Source of the DNA: an uncultured Bryobacteraceae bacterium
GTDB taxonomy: Bacteria > Acidobacteriota > Terriglobia > Bryobacterales > Bryobacteraceae
Direction of reading: 5' to 3'
Length of the DNA stretch: 64,000 nt
Assembly: GCA_938027685.1 (NCBI GenBank)
Contig: CALJAM010000022.1
Span: 1-64,000 of the forward strand
The notes under the pieces were generated by a model that was not told the DNA's origin, did not search any database, and was given only the letters and a program-made list of their open reading frames with translations. The translations under genes and the position numbers were made by a program. This document shows positions 44,897 through 53,263 of the stretch, in pieces. How positions within the stretch are numbered: the stretch's first letter is position 1; each line of letters starts with the position of its first letter.

Positions 44897-45747
44897 CAGG
44901 CCTCCTTGCGGGCCGCAAGCAGGAACGCCGGTTGGCGCCCGATCGGGAGCTTGCCGAGCAGGAAGAACAGGACGATCAGCACCGCGCTCGTCAGAATGCT
45001 TCCTTCCAGCCCGTATTCGCCCCCGCTCCAGAGCGGCCCAGCCTTCCAGCGCACCGCGTAGCCCGTCAAGTTCATTGTAAACCCGCTGAGCGGCACGCCG
45101 GCCAAAGGGAGCGCCCAGTTCCAGCCGGCGTGGAGCCCTATGGGCAGCCATAAGTCCCCGCTTCGCCAGAACGCGTAGCCTAACAGCACGCCCCAGGCGA
45201 ACGTGTTGACCAGGCCCAAGGCATTGATATTCAGGTTGCCGGTGTGCGCGAGCGCGAACAACGCGCTTACGGGGAGAATGGCCTTCCACGGCCCCAGCGC
45301 GGCCAGCAGGACCTGAAAGCCGTAGCCGTGGAATAGCATCTCCTCGCCTGCGGCGCCTAAGGCCAGAAGTACGATGACGAAGACCGTCCCCTGCCAGCCC
45401 GCGGTCTTGCCGGCGGCTGCATCCCATTCGGCCGCGGGCGAGGCGACGGCGCCGGCCAGCAGCACGATCGCTGCACCGGCGCCTCCGGCCAGCCCGAGCA
45501 GCAAATTGCGGCGTCCTGCTCGCGTCCAGGCGAACCCGACTGCGGCCAGCGGCGCGCCCTCATAAATCCGCATGAGGAAGGCGTTCGCGAGCGCAGCGGC
45601 CCCGAACACGCTCACGGTGCTGGTGAACAGCAGGTTGCCGGTAAGCCAGTAGACCGCCGCCCCGAACAGCCGCAGTCCCAGCAGGCTTAGCACGAGGAAG
45701 ACGATCAGGCGGATCGCCACCTGCACGGCTCGCTGCCACGCGCGCAT
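44896..45747 (-). CDS. CPBP-family intramembrane metalloprotease
   Basis: A 283-residue protein with about seven or eight transmembrane helices. The CPBP/Abi catalytic region is GEEMLFHGYGFQVL (E135, E136), followed by LFALAHTGNLNINALG (H168) and PIGLHAGWNWALP. The usual EExxxR arginine is replaced by His140. The substrate is unknown. It sits upstream of and is coupled to the BamE-like gene. The divergent deformylase start is 50 bp away. Confidence 0.85.
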   Translation of the reverse strand: MRAWQRAVQVAIRLIVFLVLSLLGLRLFGAAVYWLTGNLLFTSTVSVFGAAALANAFLMRIYEGAPLAAVGFAWTRAGRRNLLLGLAGGAGAAIVLLAGAVASPAAEWDAAAGKTAGWQGTVFVIVLLALGAAGEEMLFHGYGFQVLLAALGPWKAILPVSALFALAHTGNLNINALGLVNTFAWGVLLGYAFWRSGDLWLPIGLHAGWNWALPLAGVPLSGFTMNLTGYAVRWKAGPLWSGGEYGLEGSILTSAVLIVLFFLLGKLPIGRQPAFLLAARKEA

Positions 45748-45758
45748 GGGAAGCGACT

Positions 45759-45764
45759 ACTATA
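45759..45764 (-). promoter_or_regulatory. -10-like hexamer of the CPBP gene
   Basis: Minus strand TATAGT, preceded by GC, ends 11 nt before the ATG at 45747. No Shine-Dalgarno sequence lies between. Confidence 0.35.
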
Positions 45765-45783
45765 GCGGAGCCCGGCCGGGTTG

Positions 45784-45789
45784 TAGGAT
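45784..45789 (+). promoter_or_regulatory. -10-like hexamer of the deformylase gene
   Basis: TAGGAT ends 7 nt before the ATG at 45797, implying a leaderless transcript. A similar TTGTAGAATG context occurs before the next gene at 46311. Confidence 0.3.
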
Positions 45790-45796
45790 GGTGGCG

Positions 45797-46327
45797 ATGC
45801 CCGCCCGAAGGATTCTCCAGCTCGGCGATCCCATGCTCCGGGAGGTTTCCCGCCCGGTAGGATCGCCTTCCGAGGTTCGTCTCATCCTGCGCGATCTGCG
45901 CGCCACGCTGGCCGAATTCCGGCGCACCCACGGCTTCGGCCGGGGCATCAGCGCGGTGCAGATCGGCGAACCGGTGCGCGTGATTTACCTCGAGTTCGAG
46001 GGGACGCCCTATTCGCTGATCAACCCCGAGTGGGAGTTTTGGAGCGAGGAAAAAATCAGACTCTGGGACGATTGTTTTTCCTTCCCCGATCTTCTGGTCT
46101 ACCTGGAACGCTCGCGGCGGGTGGCGCTGCGCTACACCGACGAGCAAGGGAATGCTCGGCGGCTGGAGGCCGAGGGCGCGCTGGCCGAGCTCCTCCAGCA
46201 CGAGATGGATCATCTGGAGGGCGTTCTGGCCGTGGACCGTGCGCTCGATCGGATGAGTTTGGCCACGCGCAGCGAGTGGGAACGGCGTTATCGCACGCGC
46301 TCGCCGGTTGTAGAATGTAGGCCATGA
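45797..46327 (+). CDS. Divergent peptide deformylase
   Basis: A 176-residue metalloenzyme of the deformylase family. Motif 3 is intact (H135-E-M-D-H139). Motif 2 reads DDCFS around C93 instead of EGCLS, and motif 1 reads GRGISAVQ instead of GxGxAAxQ. The metal ligands (C93, H135, H139) and the catalytic E136 are all kept, so activity is likely, but it may be a second, specialised copy. Its stop overlaps the next gene's ATG by 4 bp. Confidence 0.8.
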   Translation: MPARRILQLGDPMLREVSRPVGSPSEVRLILRDLRATLAEFRRTHGFGRGISAVQIGEPVRVIYLEFEGTPYSLINPEWEFWSEEKIRLWDDCFSFPDLLVYLERSRRVALRYTDEQGNARRLEAEGALAELLQHEMDHLEGVLAVDRALDRMSLATRSEWERRYRTRSPVVECRP

Positions 46328-47073
46328 AAATCACGCGCAGGCATCTTCTGCTCTGTTCTCCCTTGGCCGTGATGCTTGTCGCTTACCAGGCCGCGACGCG
46401 GCAGAAAGCGGCAGCGCCGGCCGACCCGCTCATCGAGGGATTCAGGAAGGTGACGGTGGCGTCGGTGGCCGATGCCGTTGATCAGGTGGTGGGCAAGCGC
46501 GGCTTTTTGTCTCACGACGTGCGTCCGCAAATCCCCGGAGCCATCGTGGGGCGCGCCACTACGGCCTTGCTGAGACCCGCTCCTCCCGAGAAAGCCACTC
46601 CGGCCCTTAGCGCGCGGCACTCGATCGAAATGATCGATCGTGCGCAACCGGGCCAGGTCGGCGTCATTGTAGTCGAGGGCACCTTGGACGTCGCCGGTCT
46701 GGGCGGGCTGATGGGCACGACGGCGAAGGCGCGCGGCATGGCGGGCGTGATCATTGACGGGAGCGTCCGTGACGTCGCCGAGCTGCGTGCGCTCGGCCTG
46801 CCGGTCTACGCGCGCGGCGTGGTGCCTTCCTCCAGCGTGGGCCGCTACGCCAGCGTGGGCCGCGATATCCCGGTGGAATGCGCGGGCGTGACGGTTCGGC
46901 CCGGCGACATCATCGTGGCCAACGAGGACGGCGTAGTAGTGGTCCCCGCCGAAAAAGCTGAAGAAGTACTGAAGCGCGCCCGGGAAATCGACGACCGGGA
47001 GAGCAAGATGGTCCCCCTAATCAAACAGTACAAGTCTCTTCAAAAAGTGGTGGAAATGTTCAATCGGATCTAG
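46324..47073 (+). CDS. Tat-signal RraA-family protein
   Basis: A 249-residue protein. A twin-arginine-like leader (TRRHLLLCSPLAVMLVAY) precedes an RraA/HMG-aldolase-like fold: SVADAVDQVVGKRGFL, GGLMGTTAKARGMAGVIID, GSVRDVAELRALGLPVYARG and ANEDGVVVVPAEKAEEV. Cytoplasmic relatives are 4-hydroxy-4-methyl-2-oxoglutarate aldolases or RNase E inhibitors; an exported form is unusual. It overlaps the deformylase stop by ATGA, and a TAGAAT at 46311-46316 could give a separate leaderless transcript. Confidence 0.82.
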   Translation: MKITRRHLLLCSPLAVMLVAYQAATRQKAAAPADPLIEGFRKVTVASVADAVDQVVGKRGFLSHDVRPQIPGAIVGRATTALLRPAPPEKATPALSARHSIEMIDRAQPGQVGVIVVEGTLDVAGLGGLMGTTAKARGMAGVIIDGSVRDVAELRALGLPVYARGVVPSSSVGRYASVGRDIPVECAGVTVRPGDIIVANEDGVVVVPAEKAEEVLKRAREIDDRESKMVPLIKQYKSLQKVVEMFNRI

Positions 47074-47106
47074 GCGTGCTCCGAGGCCGTTCTCAGCACT
47101 CTTTCG

Positions 47107-47115
47107 TGCTAAAGT
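47107..47115 (+). promoter_or_regulatory. Extended -10-like element of the PilZ gene
   Basis: TGCTAAAGT lies about 30 nt before the ATG at 47146; the leader includes a GGGGGTG ribosome-site-like run. Confidence 0.3.
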
Positions 47116-47145
47116 CTGGCCGCAGGCGGCCGATGTTGGGGGTGT

Positions 47146-47520
47146 ATGCAGGAGCGCCGCGCTGAACCGCGCATGCTGTGCGCCGATCTCATCCAGGTCT
47201 CCTGGACGGACGAATCCGGCCGTCAGCACGAAGCGGTGGCCAACCTCGAGGACATCTCTCACTCCGGAGCGTGCCTGCAACTGGACGTGCCGATACCGGA
47301 GCAGACGTTGCTCCACCTTTCCCATCCCAAGCTCGAGGTCGCGGGGCGCGTGCGCTACTGCATCTTCCGGGATACCGGCTTTTTCCTCGGCATTCAGTTC
47401 GAGCCCGGCTACGCGTGGTCCGAGCGCCGTTTTCGCCCCAAGCACATGCTGGATCCCCGCAGCCTGTTTGGGCGTAGCGGCCGCGGCGGGTCAGGCTCAC
47501 GAGGCGGCGCGGTGCAGTGA
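47146..47520 (+). CDS. PilZ-domain protein
   Basis: A 124-residue single-domain protein. The c-di-GMP-binding motifs are RxxxR at R5-R9 (RRAEPR) and DxSxxG at D36-G41 (DISHSG), in the right order and spacing for PilZ. FFLGIQFEPGY is the usual late strand. It should act as a c-di-GMP receptor, partner unknown. The Gly/Ser/Arg tail (GRSGRGGSGSRGG) is probably disordered. Confidence 0.88.
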   Translation: MQERRAEPRMLCADLIQVSWTDESGRQHEAVANLEDISHSGACLQLDVPIPEQTLLHLSHPKLEVAGRVRYCIFRDTGFFLGIQFEPGYAWSERRFRPKHMLDPRSLFGRSGRGGSGSRGGAVQ

Positions 47521-47893
47521 ACCCGCGGGACCGTTTCTTAGGAGCTCGCGCCGAGCGGCCGAGAGTGCCGGGGAAGCAGAACCTCGCGATGCCGCGCGGC
47601 GGCACGGCTGCGGCCTCCGGGCGTGCCTCTCCGCGGCGCGGCAGCAAGGCGCGTTCCGGTCAGGCAGCGCAGTCCGAGCGGCAAGTGACCGTCCGCCTGT
47701 CGCAATCGCAGGCGGGCGCCAGGCCGAGCCTCAGACATTCGCAGCGCACCTTGTTGCTGAAGCCCGTCGGCCACGACGCCGCGAGCCATGAGCGGGTCGG
47801 GCGATTGATTAGGTGTCGGGGGAGCCGGCGTCTGGGGGGCAGCCCGCCGATGTCGACCGGCCGGCGTTGACCACGGCTGGGCGTTAAGCCGGT
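47521..47893. other. 373-bp gap between PilZ and E1-beta genes
   Basis: A GTG-started plus-strand frame (47517-47870) overlaps the PilZ stop but encodes only Arg/Gly/Ser-rich sequence without a recognisable pattern, so I do not call it a gene. No RNA or repeat was recognised. Confidence 0.45.
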
Positions 47894-48865
47894 TCAATAA
47901 GCCAGCAGCCGGCGCGCCTTCTCGAGCACCCGCTGCGCATTCGGCAGATAGGCCTGCTCGAGCGGCGGGCTGAAGGGAACGGGCGTATCGGGAGCCGCCA
48001 CGCGCACCACGGGCGCATCCAGGTATTCGAAGGCTTTCTCAGCGATGCGGGCTGCGATCTCGCCACCCACGCCTCCAGTCAGACTCGCTTCGTGCAGCAC
48101 CAGCGCGCGGGAAGTCTTGCGGACGCTGGCCAGAATGGTCTCTTCATCCAGTGGCGCTAACGTTCTGACGTCTACGATCTCGACCGAGACACCCTCCTTG
48201 TCGAGCACTTCCGCAGCCTCCTGCGCGACCCACACCATCGCGCCGTAGGTGATGATCGAGAGGTCCCGTCCTTGGCGGAAAACGGCGGCCGGGCCGATCG
48301 GCACGATGTAATCGCCCGCGGGGATTTCCTCCTTGATGCGCCGGTAGAGCGCCTTGTGCTCGAAGTAGATCACCGGGTCGTTGTCGCGGATCGCGGCTTT
48401 GATCAGGCCTTTGGCGTCGCGCGGCGTGGCGGGCATGACGACCTTCAGACCGGGCGAATGTACGAACCAGGCCTCGTTGCTCTGCGAATGGAACGGACCG
48501 CCGTGGACGCCCGCGCCGCAGGGCGCCCGCACGACCATAGGCACGGCCGCGCCCCAGCGGTAGCGGCACTTGGCGGCGAAGTTCACGATCTGGTCGAAGG
48601 CACAGGAGAGGAAGTCCGCGAATTGCATCTCCGCGATGGGCCGCAGGCCCATCAGCGCCGCCCCGATCGCCGCTCCCGCAATGGCCGCCTCCGCCAGCGG
48701 CGTGTCGATCACGCGCATGGGGCCGAACCGCTCGAGCATGCCCACGGTGATCTTGAACGGGCCGCCGTAGACCGCGACGTCCTCGCCGAGAATGAACACG
48801 TCCGGATCGCGCTCCATCTCTTCCCAGATGCCCTGGCGGATGGCTTCCAGGTAGGTGACCGGCAT
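47894..48865 (-). CDS. 2-oxoacid dehydrogenase E1 component, beta subunit
   Basis: A 323-residue transketolase-like subunit. Typical blocks are VFILGEDVAVYGG, RVIDTPLAEAAIAGAAIGAA, MQFADFLSCAFDQIVNFAAK and PCGAGVHGGPFHSQSNEAWF. With E1-alpha it decarboxylates pyruvate or a branched-chain 2-oxoacid using thiamine diphosphate. The sequence alone does not settle the substrate. It follows E1-alpha by 3 bp. E2 and E3 genes are not in the window. Confidence 0.93.
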   Translation of the reverse strand: MPVTYLEAIRQGIWEEMERDPDVFILGEDVAVYGGPFKITVGMLERFGPMRVIDTPLAEAAIAGAAIGAALMGLRPIAEMQFADFLSCAFDQIVNFAAKCRYRWGAAVPMVVRAPCGAGVHGGPFHSQSNEAWFVHSPGLKVVMPATPRDAKGLIKAAIRDNDPVIYFEHKALYRRIKEEIPAGDYIVPIGPAAVFRQGRDLSIITYGAMVWVAQEAAEVLDKEGVSVEIVDVRTLAPLDEETILASVRKTSRALVLHEASLTGGVGGEIAARIAEKAFEYLDAPVVRVAAPDTPVPFSPPLEQAYLPNAQRVLEKARRLLAY

Positions 48866-48868
48866 GAC

Positions 48869-49888
48869 TCAACTCTGTTCGTAAACGTTGGCGGTCAGCT
48901 CGGAGGGATCCGGGAAGGGACTGTTCTCAGCCCATTCGACAGCCTCGTCGATCTGTCGCCGCAGCGAGGCATAGAGGGCCTCCAGATCGCTGGCGTCGGC
49001 CCAGCCTTTCTCGATCAGCAGCCGTTCGATCCGTTTGATCGGGTCCTTCGCCGCCCACTCCTCGAATAGGTGCTTGGGGACGTACTCAGCCGCGTCGTGC
49101 GCGGAGTGGCCCGACATGCGGAACGTCTTGCACTCCACCAGATACGGCCCCAGGCCGCGGCGCGCGTGCTCGGCGGCGCGGCTCACGGCGTGGTAGACGG
49201 CGAAGGCGTCGTTGCCGTCGACGATCTCGGCCGGGATCCCGTAGCCGGGGCCGCGGTCGGCCACGTTCGCGCAAGCCATCTGAAGCTCCAATGGCGTCGA
49301 GTACGCGTATTGGTTGTTGTTGCAGACGAGCACCAGCGGCAACTTCTGCACGGCCGCAAAATTCACGCCTTCGTGAAAGTCGCCCCGGCTGGTGGCCCCG
49401 TCGCCGAAGAACACGTAGGCGATGTTGCGCGAGCCCCGGTACTTGAGCGCCAGGGCGGCTCCGGCGGCCACGGGCAGGGAGGCGCCGATCGAGCTGATGA
49501 TGGCCACTAGGCGACGTTTCATGTCGCCCATGTGCATGTTGCCGTCCTTGCCCCGGGTCAGCCCGCCCACTCGCCCCATGTACTGGGCGAACACTTCGCG
49601 CGGATGCACGCCGCGGATGAAGTAAAGGGCCAAGTCCCGGTGGCAGGGAAAGAGTACGTCTTCGGGTTCAGCCGTCAAGCCTGCGCCCACCGAGATGGCT
49701 TCCTGCCCACGCCCCGAGTAGACGCCCCCCACGATTTTGCCTTGTCGGTAGAGCTTGCGCTCGATGCGGTCCTCGACCTCGCGCATGAGGAACATGTAAT
49801 GGAGGAAACGCCAGGCGAGGTCGGCTTCCGGATTGGTCCCCTCCGTCTCCGGCGGGGCGGGCAGAGGTGCAGTTCTCACGGCGGCCAT
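48869..49888 (-). CDS. 2-oxoacid dehydrogenase E1 component, alpha subunit
   Basis: A 339-residue subunit. The thiamine diphosphate motif runs from GDGATSRGDFHEGVNFAAV to VLVCNNN. MREVEDRIERKLYRQGKIVG and GRGQEAISVGAG are the N-terminal blocks, and RMSGHSAHDAAEYVP is the phosphorylation-loop region. GGAG lies about 8 nt before the ATG, and GCGTATACT (49938-49930, minus strand) is a good -10 giving a leader of about 35 nt. It is paired with E1-beta downstream. Confidence 0.93.
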   Translation of the reverse strand: MAAVRTAPLPAPPETEGTNPEADLAWRFLHYMFLMREVEDRIERKLYRQGKIVGGVYSGRGQEAISVGAGLTAEPEDVLFPCHRDLALYFIRGVHPREVFAQYMGRVGGLTRGKDGNMHMGDMKRRLVAIISSIGASLPVAAGAALALKYRGSRNIAYVFFGDGATSRGDFHEGVNFAAVQKLPLVLVCNNNQYAYSTPLELQMACANVADRGPGYGIPAEIVDGNDAFAVYHAVSRAAEHARRGLGPYLVECKTFRMSGHSAHDAAEYVPKHLFEEWAAKDPIKRIERLLIEKGWADASDLEALYASLRRQIDEAVEWAENSPFPDPSELTANVYEQS

Positions 49889-49987
49889 GGGCGTGCTCCA
49901 GTCGTCAGAGAATCACCGACCCAAAGGCTGTAGTATACGCTATCCCGCCCACGCCGAACGGCCGCCTTCCGGAGATCGATAGAGAGC

Positions 49988-50866
49988 TCAGAACGGCAGG
50001 TCTCGTCTGGGCGGAGCCACCAACGAGCTGCGCAAGTAAGTGAACGGGTTGACGGGGTTCCCGGCGATCCGGACTTCGTAGTGCAGGTGGGGAGCGGTCA
50101 CCCGCCCTGAGGTCCCGACTCCGCCGATGATTTCACCGCGGCGCACCTCCTGGCCAGGGATCACCGAGATCCGGGACAGGTGGGCGTAAACGGTTTGGAG
50201 CCCGTTCCCATGATCGACCACCACTAGGCGGCCGTAGCCGCTCATGTAGCCGGCCTGAACGACAACTCCGTCGGCCGTCACCCGCACGGGGCTGCCATAT
50301 GGCGCCGAGATGTCGACGCCCCGGTGAAAGCTACCTTCCCCAGAGAAGGGGTCGATGCGCATGCCGAAGGATCCTTGCAGCCGGCCCTCCACTGGCCAGA
50401 TGTTGGGTCGCGAGTTCGCCCGCCATCGCGGACTGAAGTTCCGGAACCGGGAGAACGTAGTCGAGCGAAGAAAATTGTATTCCTGCAAGGTCTCCTGGTA
50501 GGTGGGGATGAGGCGGCCTTCGCCCGAGATATCCGCCGGTCCCTCCAGCTTCTGCTTGATCCCGTAAGCCACCGAGACCTGACTGGCGAACAACTGTAGG
50601 GTGGCGAGCTGATCGTGAGTCTCGTGGGCCTCCCTTTGCAGGTTCTCGTACTGCGCCCGCAACGCCCGCACCTCTTCGCGCAGCGAATTGTAGTGCACGA
50701 CCTTCCAGGCCATGCGCACGTAGCTCGAGACGAATCCGAACATGGAGACGCAGCCGAGCAGGGCGAAGGCCAGGATCAGGTAAACAACCCGTTGCGGGAC
50801 CTGGAACCTGCGGAGCCTGCCGTGCAGCGAATGCGCAAGAACGACGACGAAGTACGGCTGCTGCAT
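49988..50866 (-). CDS. Membrane-anchored M23 (LytM-type) peptidase
   Basis: A 292-residue protein with an uncleaved N-terminal anchor (residues 27-50), a periplasmic coiled coil (about 60-100, SLREEVRALRAQYENLQREA) and a C-terminal M23 domain with zinc ligands H181 and D185 in HRGVDIS, and H262 in HLHYEV with H260 and H229 near the site. All catalytic residues are present, so it should cut peptidoglycan cross-links. GVDISAPYGSPVRVTADGVV is the standard M23 core. Confidence 0.92.
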   Translation of the reverse strand: MQQPYFVVVLAHSLHGRLRRFQVPQRVVYLILAFALLGCVSMFGFVSSYVRMAWKVVHYNSLREEVRALRAQYENLQREAHETHDQLATLQLFASQVSVAYGIKQKLEGPADISGEGRLIPTYQETLQEYNFLRSTTFSRFRNFSPRWRANSRPNIWPVEGRLQGSFGMRIDPFSGEGSFHRGVDISAPYGSPVRVTADGVVVQAGYMSGYGRLVVVDHGNGLQTVYAHLSRISVIPGQEVRRGEIIGGVGTSGRVTAPHLHYEVRIAGNPVNPFTYLRSSLVAPPRRDLPF

Positions 50867-50958
50867 GGAGTTCTCTCGTTACCGGTGCGGGCCGTACACG
50901 ATGGCACTCCACCCGCCGCTTTTTGTCCTTCGGTCAACAACCTGGAAACGAATCTGTG

Positions 50959-50988
50959 AATCTACCAAGCCGCGGGGGTCCCTGTCAA
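50959..50988 (-). promoter_or_regulatory. Promoter of the M23 peptidase gene with overlapping inverted repeat
   Basis: Minus strand TTGACA (50988-50983) and TAGATT (50964-50959) are separated by 18 bp, giving a leader of about 85 nt. A GTCAAG-GCGA-CTTGAC inverted repeat (50984-50999) overlaps the -35 and could bind a regulator. Confidence 0.5.
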
Positions 50989-51029
50989 GGCGACTTGACC
51001 CCGCGCCGGGGCGCCGACCTGTCCGGAGG

Positions 51030-52700
51030 CTAACCCCCTGAGCCGCCGTCGGCAGGCCAGGCCGCAAGCACCTGCGCCAGGACGATCTTGACGATCGTCG
51101 CCAACGGGTAGACGGAGGCGTACGCCACGTTCGGAGTTTCCGAGCGGCTCTGATCCGTAGCGTACGCAAGGCACGCCGGTTGAGTCTGGATCCCGGACAT
51201 CAGCCCCATCAGCGTGTCGTAGGGAATACCGAGCCCCTTGTAGCCCACAATCATGGTCGCCAGCGTGACCCCGAAAGTGACCGCCGCCCCGCCCGCCACC
51301 AGCCCAAGCCCGCTCTGCGCCACCGTGTGGCCGAACTGGTATCCCGCGCGCGTGCCGATGCCCGCCATGAAAAGCAACAGCCCGATGCGCCGCAGCGTGA
51401 GATTCGCGCTGACGGGAATGAGCCAGCAGATGTCGCCCGTGCGCTCCCAGTGACCCAGCAACAGCGCCACCAGCAGCGGCCCCCCGGCCAGCCCCAGCCT
51501 CACCGTATGGCCGCCCGGCAGTGGGATGGGCATCATGCCGACGAACACCCCGATCACCATGCCGAGGGCGATGGAGCCAAAATCGGTCTCCGCGGTGCCT
51601 CGAATCGAGTCTCCGAAGAACTCCCGCACGGCTGCGAAATTGTCCTTGCGAGTCAACACCCGCACCTGGTCGCCCAGCTCCAGGCGCGTTTCCGGCGCGG
51701 GCACCAGATCCACATCCCCCCGCCGCAGGCGCGTGATCGTGGCGTGCAGACGGTTGGGCAGATCCAAGTCGCGGATGCGCTTGCCGACCACCTGCTTGCT
51801 GGAAACAAAGACGCGACGGTAGTCCAGCTCGCTGCGGTCGACTTCGATGTGCGCCTCGGTGGGTTCGCCGAAGATCTGCTCGGCTCTCTCGAGGGCCGTG
51901 GCATCGCCAACCACCACCACGAGATCCCCTTCAGCCAGGCGCATGGCCGACGATGCGATGTCAGTGCGGCCTTCGTGGCGGATCCGGCTGACCACGAAAC
52001 CAACGTCCTTATGCACGCGCAGCACGTCGCCCAGCGTGCGCCCGATCACACCGGGATTCTTCACCACGAAATTCTTCACCTGGATCTCTGGGGCCTCCTC
52101 CCGGGGTGCGAATTCCGGCTTCCAGAATCGCCGGAGCAGCTCGAAACACAGGAGCACGCCGAGCACGCCCAGTGGATAGGCCAAACTATAGGCCACCACG
52201 GCGTCCTCGGCCTCCCGCGTCGCCTGCTCGGCGCTTTTGCTGCGTGCCGGCGCCCGATCCCTCAGCTGCTCGCGCACCGCCGCCAGCGCAGGCGTATTGG
52301 TCAACGCTCCGCAGAACAACCCGGCCGCCCGCGGGGCGGGCAGGGAAAGCCAGCGCGCCACCCCAAGGGCCAGCGCGGCTCCGAACACGAGCACTCCTGC
52401 CGCCAACAGATTGTCGCGCCCTCCCTGCCGGCGCAGCACGTCGCGCAACGCCGGGGCCGAGTGGATGCCTACGGCATAAACGAATATAATGAGGCCGAGC
52501 GCGGGGATGACTTCCGGCAGAGCCACCGACGGGTCGAGTGCTCCCACTGCCAGACCCACGAACAGCACCCCCGCGATTCCGAACCGGAAACCCAGCAGGT
52601 TGGTCTCGCCAACCAGGTAGCCGAGGCCGATCACCACGAACAGCGTGAGAATAGGGTAGTTCGCGAGTAGCGCGACGAGTTCGTCCCGCATGCGGTTCAA
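51030..52700 (-). CDS. AspT/YidE-type transporter with two RCK-C domains
   Basis: A 556-residue membrane protein of the aspartate:alanine exchanger family. The two membrane halves are similar (ILTLFVVIGLGYLVGE; VIPALGLIIFVYAVGIHSAP; SIALGMVIGVFVGMMPIPLP; ILVGYKGL-type ends), separated by two TrkA-C (RCK_C) ligand-binding domains (about 200-370, NFVVKNPGVIGRTLGDVL; YRRVFVSSKQVVGKRIRDLD). The substrate is unknown. It overlaps cvpA by 4 bp and is the last gene of purC-cvpA-transporter. Confidence 0.88.
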   Translation of the reverse strand: MNRMRDELVALLANYPILTLFVVIGLGYLVGETNLLGFRFGIAGVLFVGLAVGALDPSVALPEVIPALGLIIFVYAVGIHSAPALRDVLRRQGGRDNLLAAGVLVFGAALALGVARWLSLPAPRAAGLFCGALTNTPALAAVREQLRDRAPARSKSAEQATREAEDAVVAYSLAYPLGVLGVLLCFELLRRFWKPEFAPREEAPEIQVKNFVVKNPGVIGRTLGDVLRVHKDVGFVVSRIRHEGRTDIASSAMRLAEGDLVVVVGDATALERAEQIFGEPTEAHIEVDRSELDYRRVFVSSKQVVGKRIRDLDLPNRLHATITRLRRGDVDLVPAPETRLELGDQVRVLTRKDNFAAVREFFGDSIRGTAETDFGSIALGMVIGVFVGMMPIPLPGGHTVRLGLAGGPLLVALLLGHWERTGDICWLIPVSANLTLRRIGLLLFMAGIGTRAGYQFGHTVAQSGLGLVAGGAAVTFGVTLATMIVGYKGLGIPYDTLMGLMSGIQTQPACLAYATDQSRSETPNVAYASVYPLATIVKIVLAQVLAAWPADGGSGG

Positions 52701-53263
52701 AGCGGCTGGCCCGCGATATCCTTAGGGTGGCCGGGCAGGACGGACTCCCCCAATTCCCGAAGGCGCTCGTAACTTTGCTGGAATCCCTGTCGCACCTCGT
52801 AAGGAGCAGCCGCGACGATCCAACGCGCCGCCTCCAGCACGTAGGGAGCCAGGCGCGATCCGACGACCGCGCGTGGGGGCGGCTTGGGCGCGAAGGCCAT
52901 GATCGCCACCAGCAGAGCGGCGGCCGCCAGGGCGCCGCGCGCCAACCCGAATCCCCCGCCTAGCAGGTGATCGAGCCAGCTCAGATGCGCCCGCTTGAGC
53001 AACCGCGCCGCCAGCGCGGCCAGCAGCATGCCGACGACTACGATGCCCAGGAAGATCAGAAGAAAGCCGAGCAGATGAGCCAGCCGCCGCGAGCTGAGGT
53101 ATTCGTAAAAGAATGCTCCCACCACGCCGTAAAACCAGAGCGCGCAAAGGAAACCCGCGATGACCGCCGCCAGACCGATGAGCGAACGCGCCAGGCCCTT
53201 CCAGAGCCCGGCGATCACCGAGCCCGCCACCAGCGCGAGCAGGACGTAATCCAGCCAGTTCAC
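52697..53263 (-). CDS. cvpA: CvpA family membrane protein
   Basis: A 188-residue protein with four transmembrane helices in the first ~130 residues. The N-terminus NWLDYVLLALVAGSVIAGLW followed by KGLARSLIGLAAVIAG is the CvpA signature, and LDHLLGGGFGLARGALAAAA the later conserved block. In enterobacteria cvpA lies with a purine gene (purF); here it overlaps purC by ATGA, the same functional association. Its exact role in envelope homeostasis is unclear. Confidence 0.88.
   Translation of the reverse strand: MNWLDYVLLALVAGSVIAGLWKGLARSLIGLAAVIAGFLCALWFYGVVGAFFYEYLSSRRLAHLLGFLLIFLGIVVVGMLLAALAARLLKRAHLSWLDHLLGGGFGLARGALAAAALLVAIMAFAPKPPPRAVVGSRLAPYVLEAARWIVAAAPYEVRQGFQQSYERLRELGESVLPGHPKDIAGQPL

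Noticed and set aside
47517-47870. 117-codon plus-strand frame overlapping the PilZ stop codon
   Set aside because: Composition is Arg/Gly/Ser-rich with no domain or ribosome site; no support as a gene.
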